This document shows, piece by piece, positions 24,959-34,551 of a DNA stretch of 64,000 nucleotides. The notes beneath the pieces are model-generated. The model saw only the letters and a program-made list of their open reading frames with translations, was not told the origin of the DNA and did not search any database. Position 1 is the stretch's first letter, and every line of letters begins with the position of its first letter. The position numbers were made by a program, and so were the translations under genes. The stretch is from NCBI RefSeq assembly GCF_002920915.1, contig NZ_PQVF01000012.1, forward strand, positions 287-64,286. The letters run 5' to 3'. This stretch comes from Solitalea longa. GTDB lineage: Bacteria; Bacteroidota; Bacteroidia; Sphingobacteriales; Sphingobacteriaceae.

Positions 24959-26044
24959 ATGAGCGAAGTATTATTAAACCCTCCTGTAAAAACTAAACAA
25001 CATTTTAAAATTCTCGACGGATTAAGAGGTGTAGCGGCCTTGGCTGTGGTGATCTTCCATTTTATGGAATGGGTTTTCACTGACTACACTAAAAATTTCA
25101 TCGGTCATGGTTTTCTTGCTGTTGATTTTTTCTTCTGCTTATCCGGGTTTGTAATCGCCTACGCGTATGATGATCGCATGGAGAATATGGGAGTTAGGGA
25201 ATTCTTCAAATCGAGGTTTATTCGATTACATCCCCTTGTTATTTTGGGGACAGTATTGGGTGTGATTGGATTTTTTTTCGATCCCTTCGCTGCATATCCA
25301 GCTTTCGGTTTCGGGAAGTTTATTTTGCTGGTTCTTTGCTCTGTTTTTCTTATCCCGCTTCCAATTATGGAGGAGCGGTTTTTCAACCTGTTCTCTTTCA
25401 ATGCACCTGCATGGTCATTGTTTTGGGAATACATTGCTAATATTTTTTATGCTTTTGTTTTATACAAAATTGGTCGTCGCTCACTAATTGCCTTAACAAT
25501 AGTTGCAGGATTAGGCATATGCTTTATCAGCTATCGAGCAGGAAACCTGATGGGAGGATGGGGAAGAGATAGCTTTTGGGATGGAGGTGTTCGTGTTGCC
25601 TACTCTTTTTTAGCCGGACTTTTGATTTACCGATCACAATGGATCATTAAAAACAAAATTGGCTTTACGGGTTTGGCTATTTTATTATCCATGGCTTTCG
25701 TAATGCCCTCGTTTAAATGGAACTGGTTATCAGAAACAATGGTTGTGCTTTTTTATTTTCCATTGCTGGTTTCTCTAGGGGCCGGAACCTTTTTATCAGC
25801 ACAGGTTGAAAAGGTTTGTGAGTTTTCCGGAAAAATTTCCTATCCCCTGTATATGACCCATTATGCAGCCATATGGATCTTTGGGAATTATTACACGAGT
25901 AAAAAACCTCCTATGACCGACTTGCCTCTTATCATCATAAGCGGAACCATATTATTAATTTTGATAGCCTATGTGGTTATGGTGGTTTATGATGTACCTG
26001 TAAGGAAATACTTAACGAAGATAACTCGGAATAGAAACGTCTGA
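24959..26044 (+). CDS. membrane-bound acyltransferase (acyltransferase 3 family)
   Basis: A 361-residue polytopic membrane protein. It begins with the family signature ILDGLRGVAALAVVIFHF, where the His is the expected catalytic residue, then GFLAVDFFFCLSGFVIAYAY and FFKSRFIRLHPL. About ten hydrophobic helices follow, ending with the SYPLYMTHYAAIWIF segment. Such enzymes O-acylate sugars or lipids at the cytoplasmic membrane. It stands alone, 133 bp after the serine hydrolase in the same direction; no sugar-biosynthesis genes are near, so the acceptor is unknown. Confidence 0.9.
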   Translation: MSEVLLNPPVKTKQHFKILDGLRGVAALAVVIFHFMEWVFTDYTKNFIGHGFLAVDFFFCLSGFVIAYAYDDRMENMGVREFFKSRFIRLHPLVILGTVLGVIGFFFDPFAAYPAFGFGKFILLVLCSVFLIPLPIMEERFFNLFSFNAPAWSLFWEYIANIFYAFVLYKIGRRSLIALTIVAGLGICFISYRAGNLMGGWGRDSFWDGGVRVAYSFLAGLLIYRSQWIIKNKIGFTGLAILLSMAFVMPSFKWNWLSETMVVLFYFPLLVSLGAGTFLSAQVEKVCEFSGKISYPLYMTHYAAIWIFGNYYTSKKPPMTDLPLIIISGTILLILIAYVVMVVYDVPVRKYLTKITRNRNV

Positions 26045-26094
26045 ATAGATAAGAATTCGGATAACTTGGAGTATTTCCAGCCTACTATTTAACG

Positions 26095-26397
26095 TTAAGA
26101 TGCGAACACCTCATAATGCTGCACATTTACTTCAAATCCTAAAAGGAAATCATTGTCTTCGGGATAATACTTGGCTTTTTCGAACTCTTCCCCTGCAAAT
26201 AATTTGATGGTTTCCAGATTTTCCCAATAGGTGATCAGCATAAAATGGCCTTCATCATTTTTTAACGACCGTAAAAAAGACAGCCTGATAAACCCGGGTG
26301 TTTTACGGTAGTCGGGTATAGCCACTTCCTTGAGGAACTCAGTGTAGGCGTCAAACTTTTCAGCCTTGGTTTTGCCATGCCATATTCTTGCTATCAT
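26095..26397 (-). CDS. antibiotic biosynthesis monooxygenase (ABM) domain protein
   Basis: A protein of 100 residues starting MIARIWHGKTKAEKFDAYTEFL. An upstream in-frame ATG at 26421 would add eight residues, but family members start at this point. The dimeric alpha/beta-barrel layout is seen: strand, helix, FIRLSFLRSL strand, HFMLITYWENLETIKLFAG, ending in VQHYEVFAS. Members include heme-degrading and quinone monooxygenases, but many have unknown substrates; no diagnostic residue is seen here. Confidence 0.83.
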   Translation of the reverse strand: MIARIWHGKTKAEKFDAYTEFLKEVAIPDYRKTPGFIRLSFLRSLKNDEGHFMLITYWENLETIKLFAGEEFEKAKYYPEDNDFLLGFEVNVQHYEVFAS

Positions 26398-26552
26398 AAT
26401 TGTTTTATTAGAGATTTTCACCTCAATTTACAAAAAGCAATTTTCAGCTGGTCCATGGCTTGCCGAAGTTTATGATTGAAATTGACTTGAAAGTGCATAA
26501 AGTGATTAATAACTGAAAATGTTATCTTACACACTATACCTAATTTACAACT

Positions 26553-27848
26553 ATGAATAAAATATCGTTTACAATTATTTTACTCCTTACATCCTGCACT
26601 ACATTATTTGGACAAGCAAAAATTAAGGCTATCAAAGCAGGAAAATTAGTTGATGTTATAAATGGGAGGGTCCTCAGTAATCAGATTATTTTAATCGACA
26701 ACAATAAAATAACGGAAATAGGTGCATCGGTTGTTATTCCACAAAATGCCGAGGTAATTGACCTGAGTAATGCCACCGTTCTACCAGGCTTAATTGATTG
26801 CCATACTCATTTATCAAGTGAGCCCAGTGAAGATTATTATGCGGATCTTTTCAGGAGTACCACCATTGATATGGCAGTAAAAGCACATATTTATACCGAA
26901 CGGACATTACTTGCAGGATTTACCACTTGTCGTGATTTAGGTTCTGGTGATTTAGTGGATGTGTCGTTACGTAACGCTATTAATGCAGGAACTATTGAAG
27001 GTCCTAAGATGTTGGTTGCCAGCTTTATGATAGGATCAACAGGAGGGCATAGTGATTTTACCGGTTTTAATCCCAACATCAGTTTTGTAGGAAATAAAGA
27101 TTTTACCGGAGTAGCTGATGGGGTGGATGAAATTAGAAAACGTGTGCGCAACAATGTTAAGTGGGGAGCTGATGTAATTAAATTTTGTGCCACAGCAGGT
27201 GTGTTAAGTGAAGAAGAAAGCGTAGGTGCTCCGCAATACAGTTTCGAAGAAATGAAAGCCTTGGTGGATGAAGCACATATGTGGGGTAAAAGAGTAGCTG
27301 CGCATGCACATGGTACGGAAGGAATAAAACGTGCTGTAATGGCAGGAGTTAATTCTATTGAACATTGCAGTATAATAGATGATGCAACCATAAACCTCAT
27401 GAAAGAGAAAGGAACTTATATGGTGCCCACCATGTATGCTTTGGATTACATCATCAACAACTTCGCACAAAAAGGATTTCCCGAGAAAATAATAAACAAA
27501 GCAAAAAGTATTGCTAAGCAAAAAGAAGAAGGCTTGGTAAAAGCAGTTAAGGCTGGAGTGAAAATCGCCTATGGTACCGATGCGGCTGTTATGCCTCATG
27601 GATTAAATGCAAAAGATTTTGGTTACCTGGTAAAAGCCGGAATGACCCCAATGCAGGCTATACAAACAGCTACCGTTAATGCAGCAGATTTACTGGATAT
27701 AACGGCAAAAACAGGCTCCATAAGTGTAGGGAAATACGCTGATATAATAGCTGTAATTGGCGATCCGTTAGCTGATGTAACCCTTCTTGAAAAAGTAAAA
27801 TTTGTAATGAAGGATGGTGTTGTTTACAAAAATGAAACAACTAAATAG
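26553..27848 (+). CDS. secreted amidohydrolase (imidazolonepropionase/prolidase-like)
   Basis: A 431-residue protein with an export signal; LTSC at residues 12-15 is a possible lipobox, and TLFGQ offers an ordinary cleavage site. The amidohydrolase superfamily TIM barrel shows the metal motif H84-T-H86 (LIDCHTHLSSE), the carboxylated-Lys region (WGADVIKFCATAG), HAHGTEGIKRAVMAG, SIEHCS and the Asp motif YGTDAA. A C-terminal GKYADIIAVIGDPLADV closes the composite beta-domain. The subfamily includes metal-dependent dipeptidases and similar hydrolases; an exported peptidase or amidase is the likeliest role. It is followed by a DUF885 gene on the same strand. Confidence 0.9.
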   Translation: MNKISFTIILLLTSCTTLFGQAKIKAIKAGKLVDVINGRVLSNQIILIDNNKITEIGASVVIPQNAEVIDLSNATVLPGLIDCHTHLSSEPSEDYYADLFRSTTIDMAVKAHIYTERTLLAGFTTCRDLGSGDLVDVSLRNAINAGTIEGPKMLVASFMIGSTGGHSDFTGFNPNISFVGNKDFTGVADGVDEIRKRVRNNVKWGADVIKFCATAGVLSEEESVGAPQYSFEEMKALVDEAHMWGKRVAAHAHGTEGIKRAVMAGVNSIEHCSIIDDATINLMKEKGTYMVPTMYALDYIINNFAQKGFPEKIINKAKSIAKQKEEGLVKAVKAGVKIAYGTDAAVMPHGLNAKDFGYLVKAGMTPMQAIQTATVNAADLLDITAKTGSISVGKYADIIAVIGDPLADVTLLEKVKFVMKDGVVYKNETTK

Positions 27849-27970
27849 TTTTTCACTTTGCTATCTTTTCTTAAGTAGGTTTCCTAATCTTTGAGGGTTG
27901 GGTAAGGATTTCTATATTCCTTAAGCAAGAAAATTAAGTATTTTGCCTAAGATGCAAAAGTTTTATATTC

Positions 27971-29290
27971 ATGTCAGTTAGGTTGATTTTAATTATACTG
28001 TTTTTTATAAAAGCAATTAATTCATCTGCACAGTATGGAAAGCAAGATTCAAACAATTCAGAGATTGAGTTGAATAGTATTGCTCAAAACTATGTACGCC
28101 TGGCATTGACCATTGGACAATATGATCCTAAATTCATCGATTATTATGTGGGCCCTGAATCCCTGAAACCCGCATCAATCAAAAGAGATGTATTCCCTAA
28201 AGACAGCCTGCTACAAACTATTGATAAACTTCAGGTCGAGTTGAAAGGAGTTATTACCGTTACTTCAGAGAGTGAATCAACAAATAGGATATTGTGGATG
28301 CAAAATCAGCTAGTTGCATTTAAGCGGAAGGTGCTTTTTCAGAGTGGTGAAAGACAACCATATGATCAGGAATCAGTGGAGCTGTATGGTGTAAAAGTAC
28401 CGGGGAAAACTGAAGATGATTACAAAAAGCTCATGATGCACCTTGACGAACTACTTCCTGGTTCAGGACCGGTTGTGGATCGTTACCAGAAATTTACCAA
28501 TGCATTTTTGATTCCACGCGAAAAGATTGATACAGCCATGATAACAATCCTTAAGGAGGCGCGGGCTAGAACAATTAACAGAGTTTCATTACCGCCGGGA
28601 GAAATGTTAAGGTTAACTTATGTTCCCGGTGGAAATAATGTATGCATGTATCAGGGTAATAATATTAGTAATATATCATTTAACGATAATGCCCCCGTTC
28701 AACTTGCTTCTCTTTTTAATACGGCCTGTCATGAGGGTTATCCTGGGCATCATGCAAATTTTGTTAAACTTGATGAAAATCTTTACCGAAAAAGAGGATG
28801 GATAGAATACAGTGTTTTTGCACTGCATAGTCGCGATCGTTTCATTGCCGAAGCATTGGGTGTGATGGCTGTTGAAATGATTTTTCCTTATCAGGAAAAG
28901 GTCAATTATTCTAATGATGTTTTGGTTAAGTTGGTTGGTATTAAGGATTCTCGCCTCGATTTGTATTTTACCGTATGGGATATCAAAGAGCAGCTTCGAG
29001 AATCTTTAGTAGACGCTGCACGTGAAGTAGCTGATGGTAGGATGGATAAAGAAACAGCGATGCGTTGGATACATAACTACGCACTTGTTGACTCAAGTAG
29101 GGCGGAACTCTACTACAACGGCCTATTAGTGGGTTTCAGAACTTCATTGGTCTGCTATTACTATGGAGCCCAACTTGTAAGAGACTACATGTTGGCAAAA
29201 GCCGGAAATGATGAGAAAAGGCGTTGGGAGATTTTTGATTGGCTGCTGAGTAATAAAATTTGCCCTAATGATCTTAAAATAATAGATTGA
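27971..29290 (+). CDS. DUF885 family protein, putative metallopeptidase
   Basis: A 439-residue protein with a signal peptide (MSVRLILIILFFIKAINSSAQ). DUF885 proteins carry a gluzincin-like motif HExxPGHH; here it is H254-E255-G-Y-P-G-H-H (TACHEGYPGHH), with a later glutamate in the FIAEALGVMAVEM segment as the likely third ligand. The family's usual length is near 550-600, so this is a shorter version. It probably degrades peptides outside the cytoplasm, and it follows the exported amidohydrolase by 122 bp. Confidence 0.82.
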   Translation: MSVRLILIILFFIKAINSSAQYGKQDSNNSEIELNSIAQNYVRLALTIGQYDPKFIDYYVGPESLKPASIKRDVFPKDSLLQTIDKLQVELKGVITVTSESESTNRILWMQNQLVAFKRKVLFQSGERQPYDQESVELYGVKVPGKTEDDYKKLMMHLDELLPGSGPVVDRYQKFTNAFLIPREKIDTAMITILKEARARTINRVSLPPGEMLRLTYVPGGNNVCMYQGNNISNISFNDNAPVQLASLFNTACHEGYPGHHANFVKLDENLYRKRGWIEYSVFALHSRDRFIAEALGVMAVEMIFPYQEKVNYSNDVLVKLVGIKDSRLDLYFTVWDIKEQLRESLVDAAREVADGRMDKETAMRWIHNYALVDSSRAELYYNGLLVGFRTSLVCYYYGAQLVRDYMLAKAGNDEKRRWEIFDWLLSNKICPNDLKIID

Positions 29291-29569
29291 AAGAAGAAAG
29301 TTGATTCGTACTACCTCCTATGCCAATTTTTGCATCAGGCGGATTGATGTTGTAAACTTGAAGCGGATGCTGCTTATTAAGCTTTAGAAATCAATTGGTT
29401 CGATAGCTATAAGGGTTGTTTTTTTTTAGACTTAACCGAAGTCAACCCTGAAAGTCTTGGATGTAATGCAAAAAAATACACATCAAACCGAGACTTTATT
29501 TAATCCTGAATTTTTTGTTTAAATTATTTATTCACAAACACATACGTTATACTGTAATAATAGTTCAAT

Positions 29570-30379
29570 ATGGATAAGATAAATAATTACTCGACAAGAT
29601 TTATTGATTGGCTCACTGTCTTCGGCCCCAAAGTTATTGGTGCATTATTAGTCTTTATTATCGGGCTTTACTTGATCAACATGGTGGCACGATTGGTTTC
29701 TACAGGATTAAGGAAACGTGGAATCGATGTATCTCTCCAATCTTTTTTAGGAAGTTTGGTAAGTATTGGATTGAAAATATTGCTCCTTATTACCGTTGCC
29801 GGTATGATAGGTATTCAAACCACTTCTTTTGTTGCGGTAATTGGTGCGTTAGGTTTGGCTGTTGGTTTGGCATTGCAGGGATCGCTGGCAAATTTTGCAG
29901 GTGGAGTTTTAATATTGGTTTTTAAACCTTTTAAAGTAGGGGATTTTATTGAATCAGGAGGGCAAACGGGAAATGTGCTGGAAATCCAAATTTTCAATAC
30001 TATTTTACTTACGCCTGAGAACAAAACAGTAATACTTGCGAATGGAGCAGTATCAAACGGTACCATAATTAACTATAGCCGACATGGGAATTTGCGGGTG
30101 GACATTACAATGGCGGTAGCGCCCGATAACGATATTGAAAAGGTACGTACCGTTGCATTGCAGGCAATTGAGGCAAATAAATTTGTTTTAAAGGAACCTG
30201 CTCCATCGGTAAATGTAATTAAAGTAGGTGATGGGATGATAACCCTTGCAATTCGTCCTTATGCTGCATCTTCTGAATACTGGGATGCATTTTTTACAGT
30301 GCAGGAAGATGTGAAAAATGCATGGGATAAAAATGATGTTGCCGGACCGATCCCAACCAGGGTTATTATAAATAAATAA
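29570..30379 (+). CDS. small-conductance mechanosensitive channel (MscS)
   Basis: A 269-residue inner-membrane protein with three N-terminal helices (about 18-38, 58-80 and 83-110). The third is the pore helix GALGLAVGLALQGSLANFAGG, the MscS signature. The beta domain KPFKVGDFIESGGQTGNVLEIQIFNTIL and the alpha/beta C-terminus follow. It opens under membrane tension to release solutes at hypo-osmotic shock. The 29291-29569 spacer before it shows nothing recognisable. The VOC gene follows at only 11 bp, suggesting one transcript. Confidence 0.95.
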   Translation: MDKINNYSTRFIDWLTVFGPKVIGALLVFIIGLYLINMVARLVSTGLRKRGIDVSLQSFLGSLVSIGLKILLLITVAGMIGIQTTSFVAVIGALGLAVGLALQGSLANFAGGVLILVFKPFKVGDFIESGGQTGNVLEIQIFNTILLTPENKTVILANGAVSNGTIINYSRHGNLRVDITMAVAPDNDIEKVRTVALQAIEANKFVLKEPAPSVNVIKVGDGMITLAIRPYAASSEYWDAFFTVQEDVKNAWDKNDVAGPIPTRVIINK

Positions 30380-30390
30380 CCCGACTAACA

Positions 30391-30798
30391 ATGAAGCACA
30401 AAATAACAGGAATGGCCCCTCTGCTAATGGTTTACGATATGCAAACCTCCCTGGCATTCTACTGCAATGTGCTGGGTTTTAATTTGATCGAATCGGCAGG
30501 ACCCCAAGATGATATTGGTTGGGTATTACTTCGATTAAATGATATTGAATTAATGCTGAATACTCAATACGAAAAGACTGACCGACCAGATAATCAGGAG
30601 TTACTTCGGAATGATCACCATGGCGATGTGTGCCTCTATTTTGCATGCAATGATATTGATGGATTGTATCAGTCGCTTAAAAGTAAGGACATAGCCTTAA
30701 AAGAACCTTATATTACCGGTTACGGCTGGCAAGCTCTTGATTTAACTGATCCCGATGGTTTTAAGTTATCGTTTCATAAACCCATGCATACGTTTTAA
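30391..30798 (+). CDS. VOC-superfamily (glyoxalase/bleomycin-resistance) protein
   Basis: A 135-residue cytoplasmic protein with two beta-alpha-beta-beta-beta modules: MAPLLMVYDMQTSLAFYCNVLGF, then VCLYFACNDIDGLYQSLKS, ending YGWQALDLTDPDGFKLSFHKP. It is a general VOC protein; no substrate can be named. It lies 11 bp after mscS and ends at a strong bidirectional terminator. Confidence 0.88.
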   Translation: MKHKITGMAPLLMVYDMQTSLAFYCNVLGFNLIESAGPQDDIGWVLLRLNDIELMLNTQYEKTDRPDNQELLRNDHHGDVCLYFACNDIDGLYQSLKSKDIALKEPYITGYGWQALDLTDPDGFKLSFHKPMHTF

Positions 30799-30800
30799 AT

Positions 30801-30832
30801 AAAAGGCTTCAGATTTTAATCTGAAGCCTTTT
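30801..30832. terminator. bidirectional terminator between VOC and sulfatase genes
   Basis: A 15-bp perfect stem AAAAGGCTTCAGATT with its complement lies between two convergent genes, with A and T tracts on both sides. Confidence 0.85.
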
Positions 30833-30892
30833 TCTTCTATTTAATTCCAACAACTCAAATAAAATATTTCTTAATAAGACTGAAATTCATTG

Positions 30893-32281
30893 TTATTTGG
30901 TTATCACTGCTTCAATATTACTTTTAACAGGTACAAGGGTGGATTGATGTTTTGAAACAATATCCTGAATATGAGCAACAATATCAGGTTTCTTATCAAT
31001 GATATTATTCGTTTCAGATGGGTCAATTGCAAGATTGAACAACTCCAACTTTTCAAATTTTTCTAGTTTTTCAGGATATCCAATAGGGTTATTCTTGTAA
31101 TAATACAACTTGTAATCGCCTACTCTAACCGCAAACAGCTTAGTGCCATGATAGAAAAACATTTCATTTCTTGGATTGCTATTTTCGCCTTTTAATACAG
31201 GAGACAAATCATAACCATCTGTTTTTAGATCTTTAGGAAGCGATACATGAGCAAGACTGCCAATTGTAGCCAATAGATCCAAAGTACTTCCAATCTTAAC
31301 CTCTACTTTAGGTTTCAGGTTTTTGGGAGACCAAATGATAAAAGGCACACGGGTTCCTCCCTCATAACTTGTTCCTTTTGCTCCAAATAACGTTCCTGAT
31401 GATCCTCCGTGATCTTTGAATAATTTCCAAGGTCCATTGTCTGAGGTAAAGATCACATACGTGTTTTCATCTAAACCTTGCTCTTTAAGCGTTTTTATAA
31501 TTTGACCTACACTCCAATCCAATTCCTCAATTACGTCTCCATACTTCCCACCTTTACTTTTACCCACAAATTCTTTTGATGTAAAAAGAGGAATATGCGG
31601 CATCGTATGAGCTAAATATAAAAAGAAGGGTTTGTCTTTGTTTTTCTTAATAAATGCAACGGATTCTTCAGTATATCGCTTTGTAATTGTTTCCTGATTG
31701 GCAGGTTGTTCAATAACTTCTTTGTTTCTGATCAGCGGTACATTGAAGTCTTTAAAATCCGGTTTAAAATAATTTTCGAATTCATATTTTTCAACACGAT
31801 CCATGTCATTTGAATAGGGGATTCCAAAATAATAATCAAATCCATTATTAAGCGCAGTATAAGGTTCTAAATGTCCCAAATGCCATTTGCCAATTGCTGC
31901 TGTTTGATAGGATGCGGTCTTTAATAATTCGGCAATGGTAGTTTCAGATTCTGGTAATCCTCCGGATGAATTAGGGAACAAAACGCGTCGGGTATCGCTT
32001 TCCATACCGATTCTAACAGGAAGCCTTCCGGTCATTAATGCAGCTCTGGAAGGGGTACAAACATTGGCTGCAACATAAAAATTTGTCCATTTTTGGCCTT
32101 CGCTTGCTAATTTATCCAAGTTTGGGGTCAAAATTGAAGGATTTCCATAGGTGCCTAAATCTCCATATCCTAAATCATCCGTAAAAATTACTATAAAATT
32201 AGGTTTGCTGGTTTTTTTTTGGCTGTGCACTGAATTTATTATTAGTAAAAATGCACTTAAAAGAACAACTATTTTTTTCAT
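30893..32281 (-). CDS. exported arylsulfatase (sulfatase family)
   Basis: A protein of 462 residues from the ATG at 32281, which begins a signal peptide (MKKIVVLLSAFLLIINSVHSQ). The open frame continues 32 codons further up but is not needed. The alkaline-phosphatase-like fold has the metal motif FTDDLGYGDLG and the sulfatase signature C75-T-P-S-R, whose cysteine must become formylglycine. HTMPHIPLF, FTSDNGPW and the C-terminal KLYYYKN are also typical. It hydrolyses sulfate esters in the periplasm. No formylglycine-generating enzyme, SusC/SusD pair or glycosidase is adjacent, so the substrate is unknown. Confidence 0.92.
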   Translation of the reverse strand: MKKIVVLLSAFLLIINSVHSQKKTSKPNFIVIFTDDLGYGDLGTYGNPSILTPNLDKLASEGQKWTNFYVAANVCTPSRAALMTGRLPVRIGMESDTRRVLFPNSSGGLPESETTIAELLKTASYQTAAIGKWHLGHLEPYTALNNGFDYYFGIPYSNDMDRVEKYEFENYFKPDFKDFNVPLIRNKEVIEQPANQETITKRYTEESVAFIKKNKDKPFFLYLAHTMPHIPLFTSKEFVGKSKGGKYGDVIEELDWSVGQIIKTLKEQGLDENTYVIFTSDNGPWKLFKDHGGSSGTLFGAKGTSYEGGTRVPFIIWSPKNLKPKVEVKIGSTLDLLATIGSLAHVSLPKDLKTDGYDLSPVLKGENSNPRNEMFFYHGTKLFAVRVGDYKLYYYKNNPIGYPEKLEKFEKLELFNLAIDPSETNNIIDKKPDIVAHIQDIVSKHQSTLVPVKSNIEAVITK

Positions 32282-32692
32282 AAATATTCTGTTTAAAATT
32301 TTGCTTCTGAGGGATTTTCCTTGTATTCGAAAAATACTAATGGGGGATAAGTAGAAAAGGGTTAATAGCAACTGCACATTCGACTAAGAGTGCCGAATGA
32401 AAAAGATTTGCTTGGTAAAAAAGAAGTGTTTTTGATTGTTTTCAAACTATTAGTATTAATAATTTATATTAAGCTGTAAACTCTATTATTCCTATAGGCA
32501 ATATAGATTAAAATTTAATTAACCGCCAATAAAAATTATTTTTTTAAAATATTAATACTAAAATACTTAAACCCATAACACATTCCAGGCTGGATACCTT
32601 TAAGTTTAAATTTGTAAATGTTTGGAAATTGCAGCAAGAACGGCAGTTAAAGATGCGTGATCGTACATACAATGATTTGCCAAAGAACTAAT
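32282..32692. other. gene-free spacer upstream of the sulfatase
   Basis: About 410 bp without a convincing gene. It contains the sulfatase upstream region with an inverted repeat CATTCG (32377-32382) / CGAATG (32394-32399), nested with GCAC / GTGC, and a very AT-rich block (32440-32600). The rest shows no RNA fold or repeat. The next feature is a terminator at 32693. Confidence 0.4.
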
Positions 32693-32721
32693 AAAATGGC
32701 CCTGTTAATGCGGGCCATTTT
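32693..32721 (-). terminator. terminator of the small acetyltransferase gene
   Basis: Stem AAAATGGCCC / GGGCCATTTT (10 bp) with a 9-nt loop lies 15 nt past the stop codon at 32737. Confidence 0.8.
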
Positions 32722-32736
32722 TATGTTTTTGAAGTT

Positions 32737-33030
32737 CTATTGAACATTATATCCTTCAGCTAAAATTCGTTTCCACTCCGGATGTCTTTTGAGATAAGAA
32801 GCCACAAAGGGGCAAAGCGGAACCAGTTGCTTGCCCTCTTCTTCAATCATTTTAAGCACAGTTTCCACGAGTTTCTTTGCAACGCCTTTCCCTTCCAGTT
32901 CAGGAGCCACTTCGGTATGGGTAAGGTAAACACTGTTTCCGGATAACATATATTCTATAAAAGCTTTATGACCTTCTACTACGGTTTCGTAGTGCTTTTC
33001 AGTTCTGATCACATTTAATGCTGTTTCCAT
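32737..33030 (-). CDS. small GNAT acetyltransferase (YjdJ/GCN5-like)
   Basis: A protein of 97 residues from METALNVIRTEKH at 33030; the frame is open to 33084 but the added residues are Cys-rich and unlike the family. It is the short GNAT type with VYLTHTEVAPELEGKGVAKKLVETVL (acetyl-CoA loop EGKGVAKKL) and the characteristic LVPLCPFVASYLKRHPEW. Members of this group have been linked to acetylation of small amines or proteins; the substrate is not known. Confidence 0.88.
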   Translation of the reverse strand: METALNVIRTEKHYETVVEGHKAFIEYMLSGNSVYLTHTEVAPELEGKGVAKKLVETVLKMIEEEGKQLVPLCPFVASYLKRHPEWKRILAEGYNVQ

Positions 33031-33150
33031 TCTGTGAAGATTTAAACAAAAGATACATCTTTTCTTAACCCCAGCAAAGAACAAAAAAGGGCAGTCGATT
33101 TGGCAAATGCTAAAGGACGGTAGATTTTACTTTTATTAATCATATAAAAA

Positions 33151-33178
33151 AACTCCCCTTTAATTTAAAAGGGGAGTT
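33151..33178 (-). terminator. terminator of mqnC
   Basis: An 11-bp stem AACTCCCCTTT / AAAGGGGAGTT, flanked by A and T runs, lies 26 nt past the mqnC stop codon. Confidence 0.85.
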
Positions 33179-33203
33179 GATATTTTGTGATGTTAAAAGC
33201 TAA

Positions 33204-34328
33204 TTAATAACTGATTACCTGGTCTTCCAGGTGTTCAGGCAATGCTCTGAACTCATATTGCTGATTGCGCAACTGAGGGGTAAAGCCGGCTTCCCTTATT
33301 GCCTCTTGAATACCGCTTGCCGTAAATCGATGAGGCGCACCTGCCGCCGAAACAACATTCTCTTCAATCATAATCGATCCGAAATCATTAGCACCCGCTT
33401 GTAAACACAGCTGGCCAACCTGTTTACCCACAGTAAGCCATGAGGCCTGAATGTTTTTAACATTCGGCAGCATAATGCGGCTTAAAGCAATCATACGCAG
33501 GTATTCATCACCGGTAACGGTATTTCTTACGTTTCGTATGCGGCGTAAAAGGGTTCCATCATCCTGAAACGGCCATGGAATAAAGGCTAAAAATCCTTTT
33601 GCATCTGCAGGTTTTTCTGATTGAACTTCGCGTAGCCAAACTAAATGCTCAAATCGTTCTTCCAAAGTTTCAACGTGGCCAAACATCATTGTAGCAGAAG
33701 TTGTTAAATGCAATTGATGCGCTGCCCGCATTACATCCAGCCATTCGCGGCCGCTGCATTTTCCTTTCGAAATCAATCGGCGTACCCGGTCATTTAAAAT
33801 TTCAGCACCTGCACCAGGTAGCGAATCCAAGCCAGCCTCTTTCAATGCCGATAAAACTTCGGTATGCGAAAGTTTATCAAGTTTAGCAATGTGTGCAATT
33901 TCCGGTGGACCTAAAGCATGCAGTTTTAAAGTTGGATATAATCTTTTTAGTTCTTTGAAAAGATCAACATAATAACTTAAACCCAGGTCAGGGTGGTGAC
34001 CGCCTTGTAATAATAATTGCTCGCCACCGTATCTAAAGGTTTCTTCAATTTTAACCTTATAGGTCTCTATATCGGTAATGTAACTTTCCTCATGGCCTGG
34101 GCGACGGAAGAAATTACAGAATTTACAATTGGCTATACAAACGTTGGTGGTATTTAAGTTTCTGTCGATGATCCAAGTGACCAGGTTATCCGGCTTTTGA
34201 ATCATTCTTAACTGATGACCAACGTGCATTAACTGGGCCGTTGATGCGTTTTTAAACAGGAATAATCCTTCATCAGCGGTTAAAAATTCAAAATTGAGGG
34301 CCTTTTCTAATAATTTTTCGGTATTCAT
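33204..34328 (-). CDS. mqnC: cyclic dehypoxanthine futalosine synthase (MqnC)
   Basis: A 374-residue radical-SAM enzyme of the futalosine route to menaquinone. It cyclises dehypoxanthine futalosine. The cluster-binding motif is C64-x3-C68-x2-C71 (CIANCKFC), preceded by the MqnC-type TWIIDRNLNTTNVC. Further family segments are LLLQGGHHPDLGLSYY, LDSLPGAGAEIL, TTSATMMFGHVETLEER and GFLAFIPWPFQ. The IDRN and LPGAGAEIL segments favour MqnC over the related MqnE and CofH. It is monocistronic with its own promoter and terminator; the other mqn genes are elsewhere. Confidence 0.92.
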   Translation of the reverse strand: MNTEKLLEKALNFEFLTADEGLFLFKNASTAQLMHVGHQLRMIQKPDNLVTWIIDRNLNTTNVCIANCKFCNFFRRPGHEESYITDIETYKVKIEETFRYGGEQLLLQGGHHPDLGLSYYVDLFKELKRLYPTLKLHALGPPEIAHIAKLDKLSHTEVLSALKEAGLDSLPGAGAEILNDRVRRLISKGKCSGREWLDVMRAAHQLHLTTSATMMFGHVETLEERFEHLVWLREVQSEKPADAKGFLAFIPWPFQDDGTLLRRIRNVRNTVTGDEYLRMIALSRIMLPNVKNIQASWLTVGKQVGQLCLQAGANDFGSIMIEENVVSAAGAPHRFTASGIQEAIREAGFTPQLRNQQYEFRALPEHLEDQVISY

Positions 34329-34372
34329 TTTACGGATACTAACTCCTAAAAGGGGTACGAACTAAAGATCGA

Positions 34373-34380
34373 CAAATATA
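34373..34380 (-). promoter_or_regulatory. -7 promoter box of mqnC
   Basis: The minus strand reads TATATTTG, 44 nt before the mqnC ATG. The leader contains AGGAGTT (34341-34347), one of few Shine-Dalgarno-like sequences in the window. Confidence 0.55.
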
Positions 34381-34551
34381 AACCTTAGCTTACTAATGAA
34401 AGAATGATTGAATGAATGAATGCAGAATATTGCGTCTGTTAAATATCATATTTTTAAATTGACAATCGTTATCAATTAGAAAAGCAGGTGCAATTAGCAG
34501 TGAACACTTTGCTCTTCTAGTTGACTATTATTGATTATCGATTAACTTATT

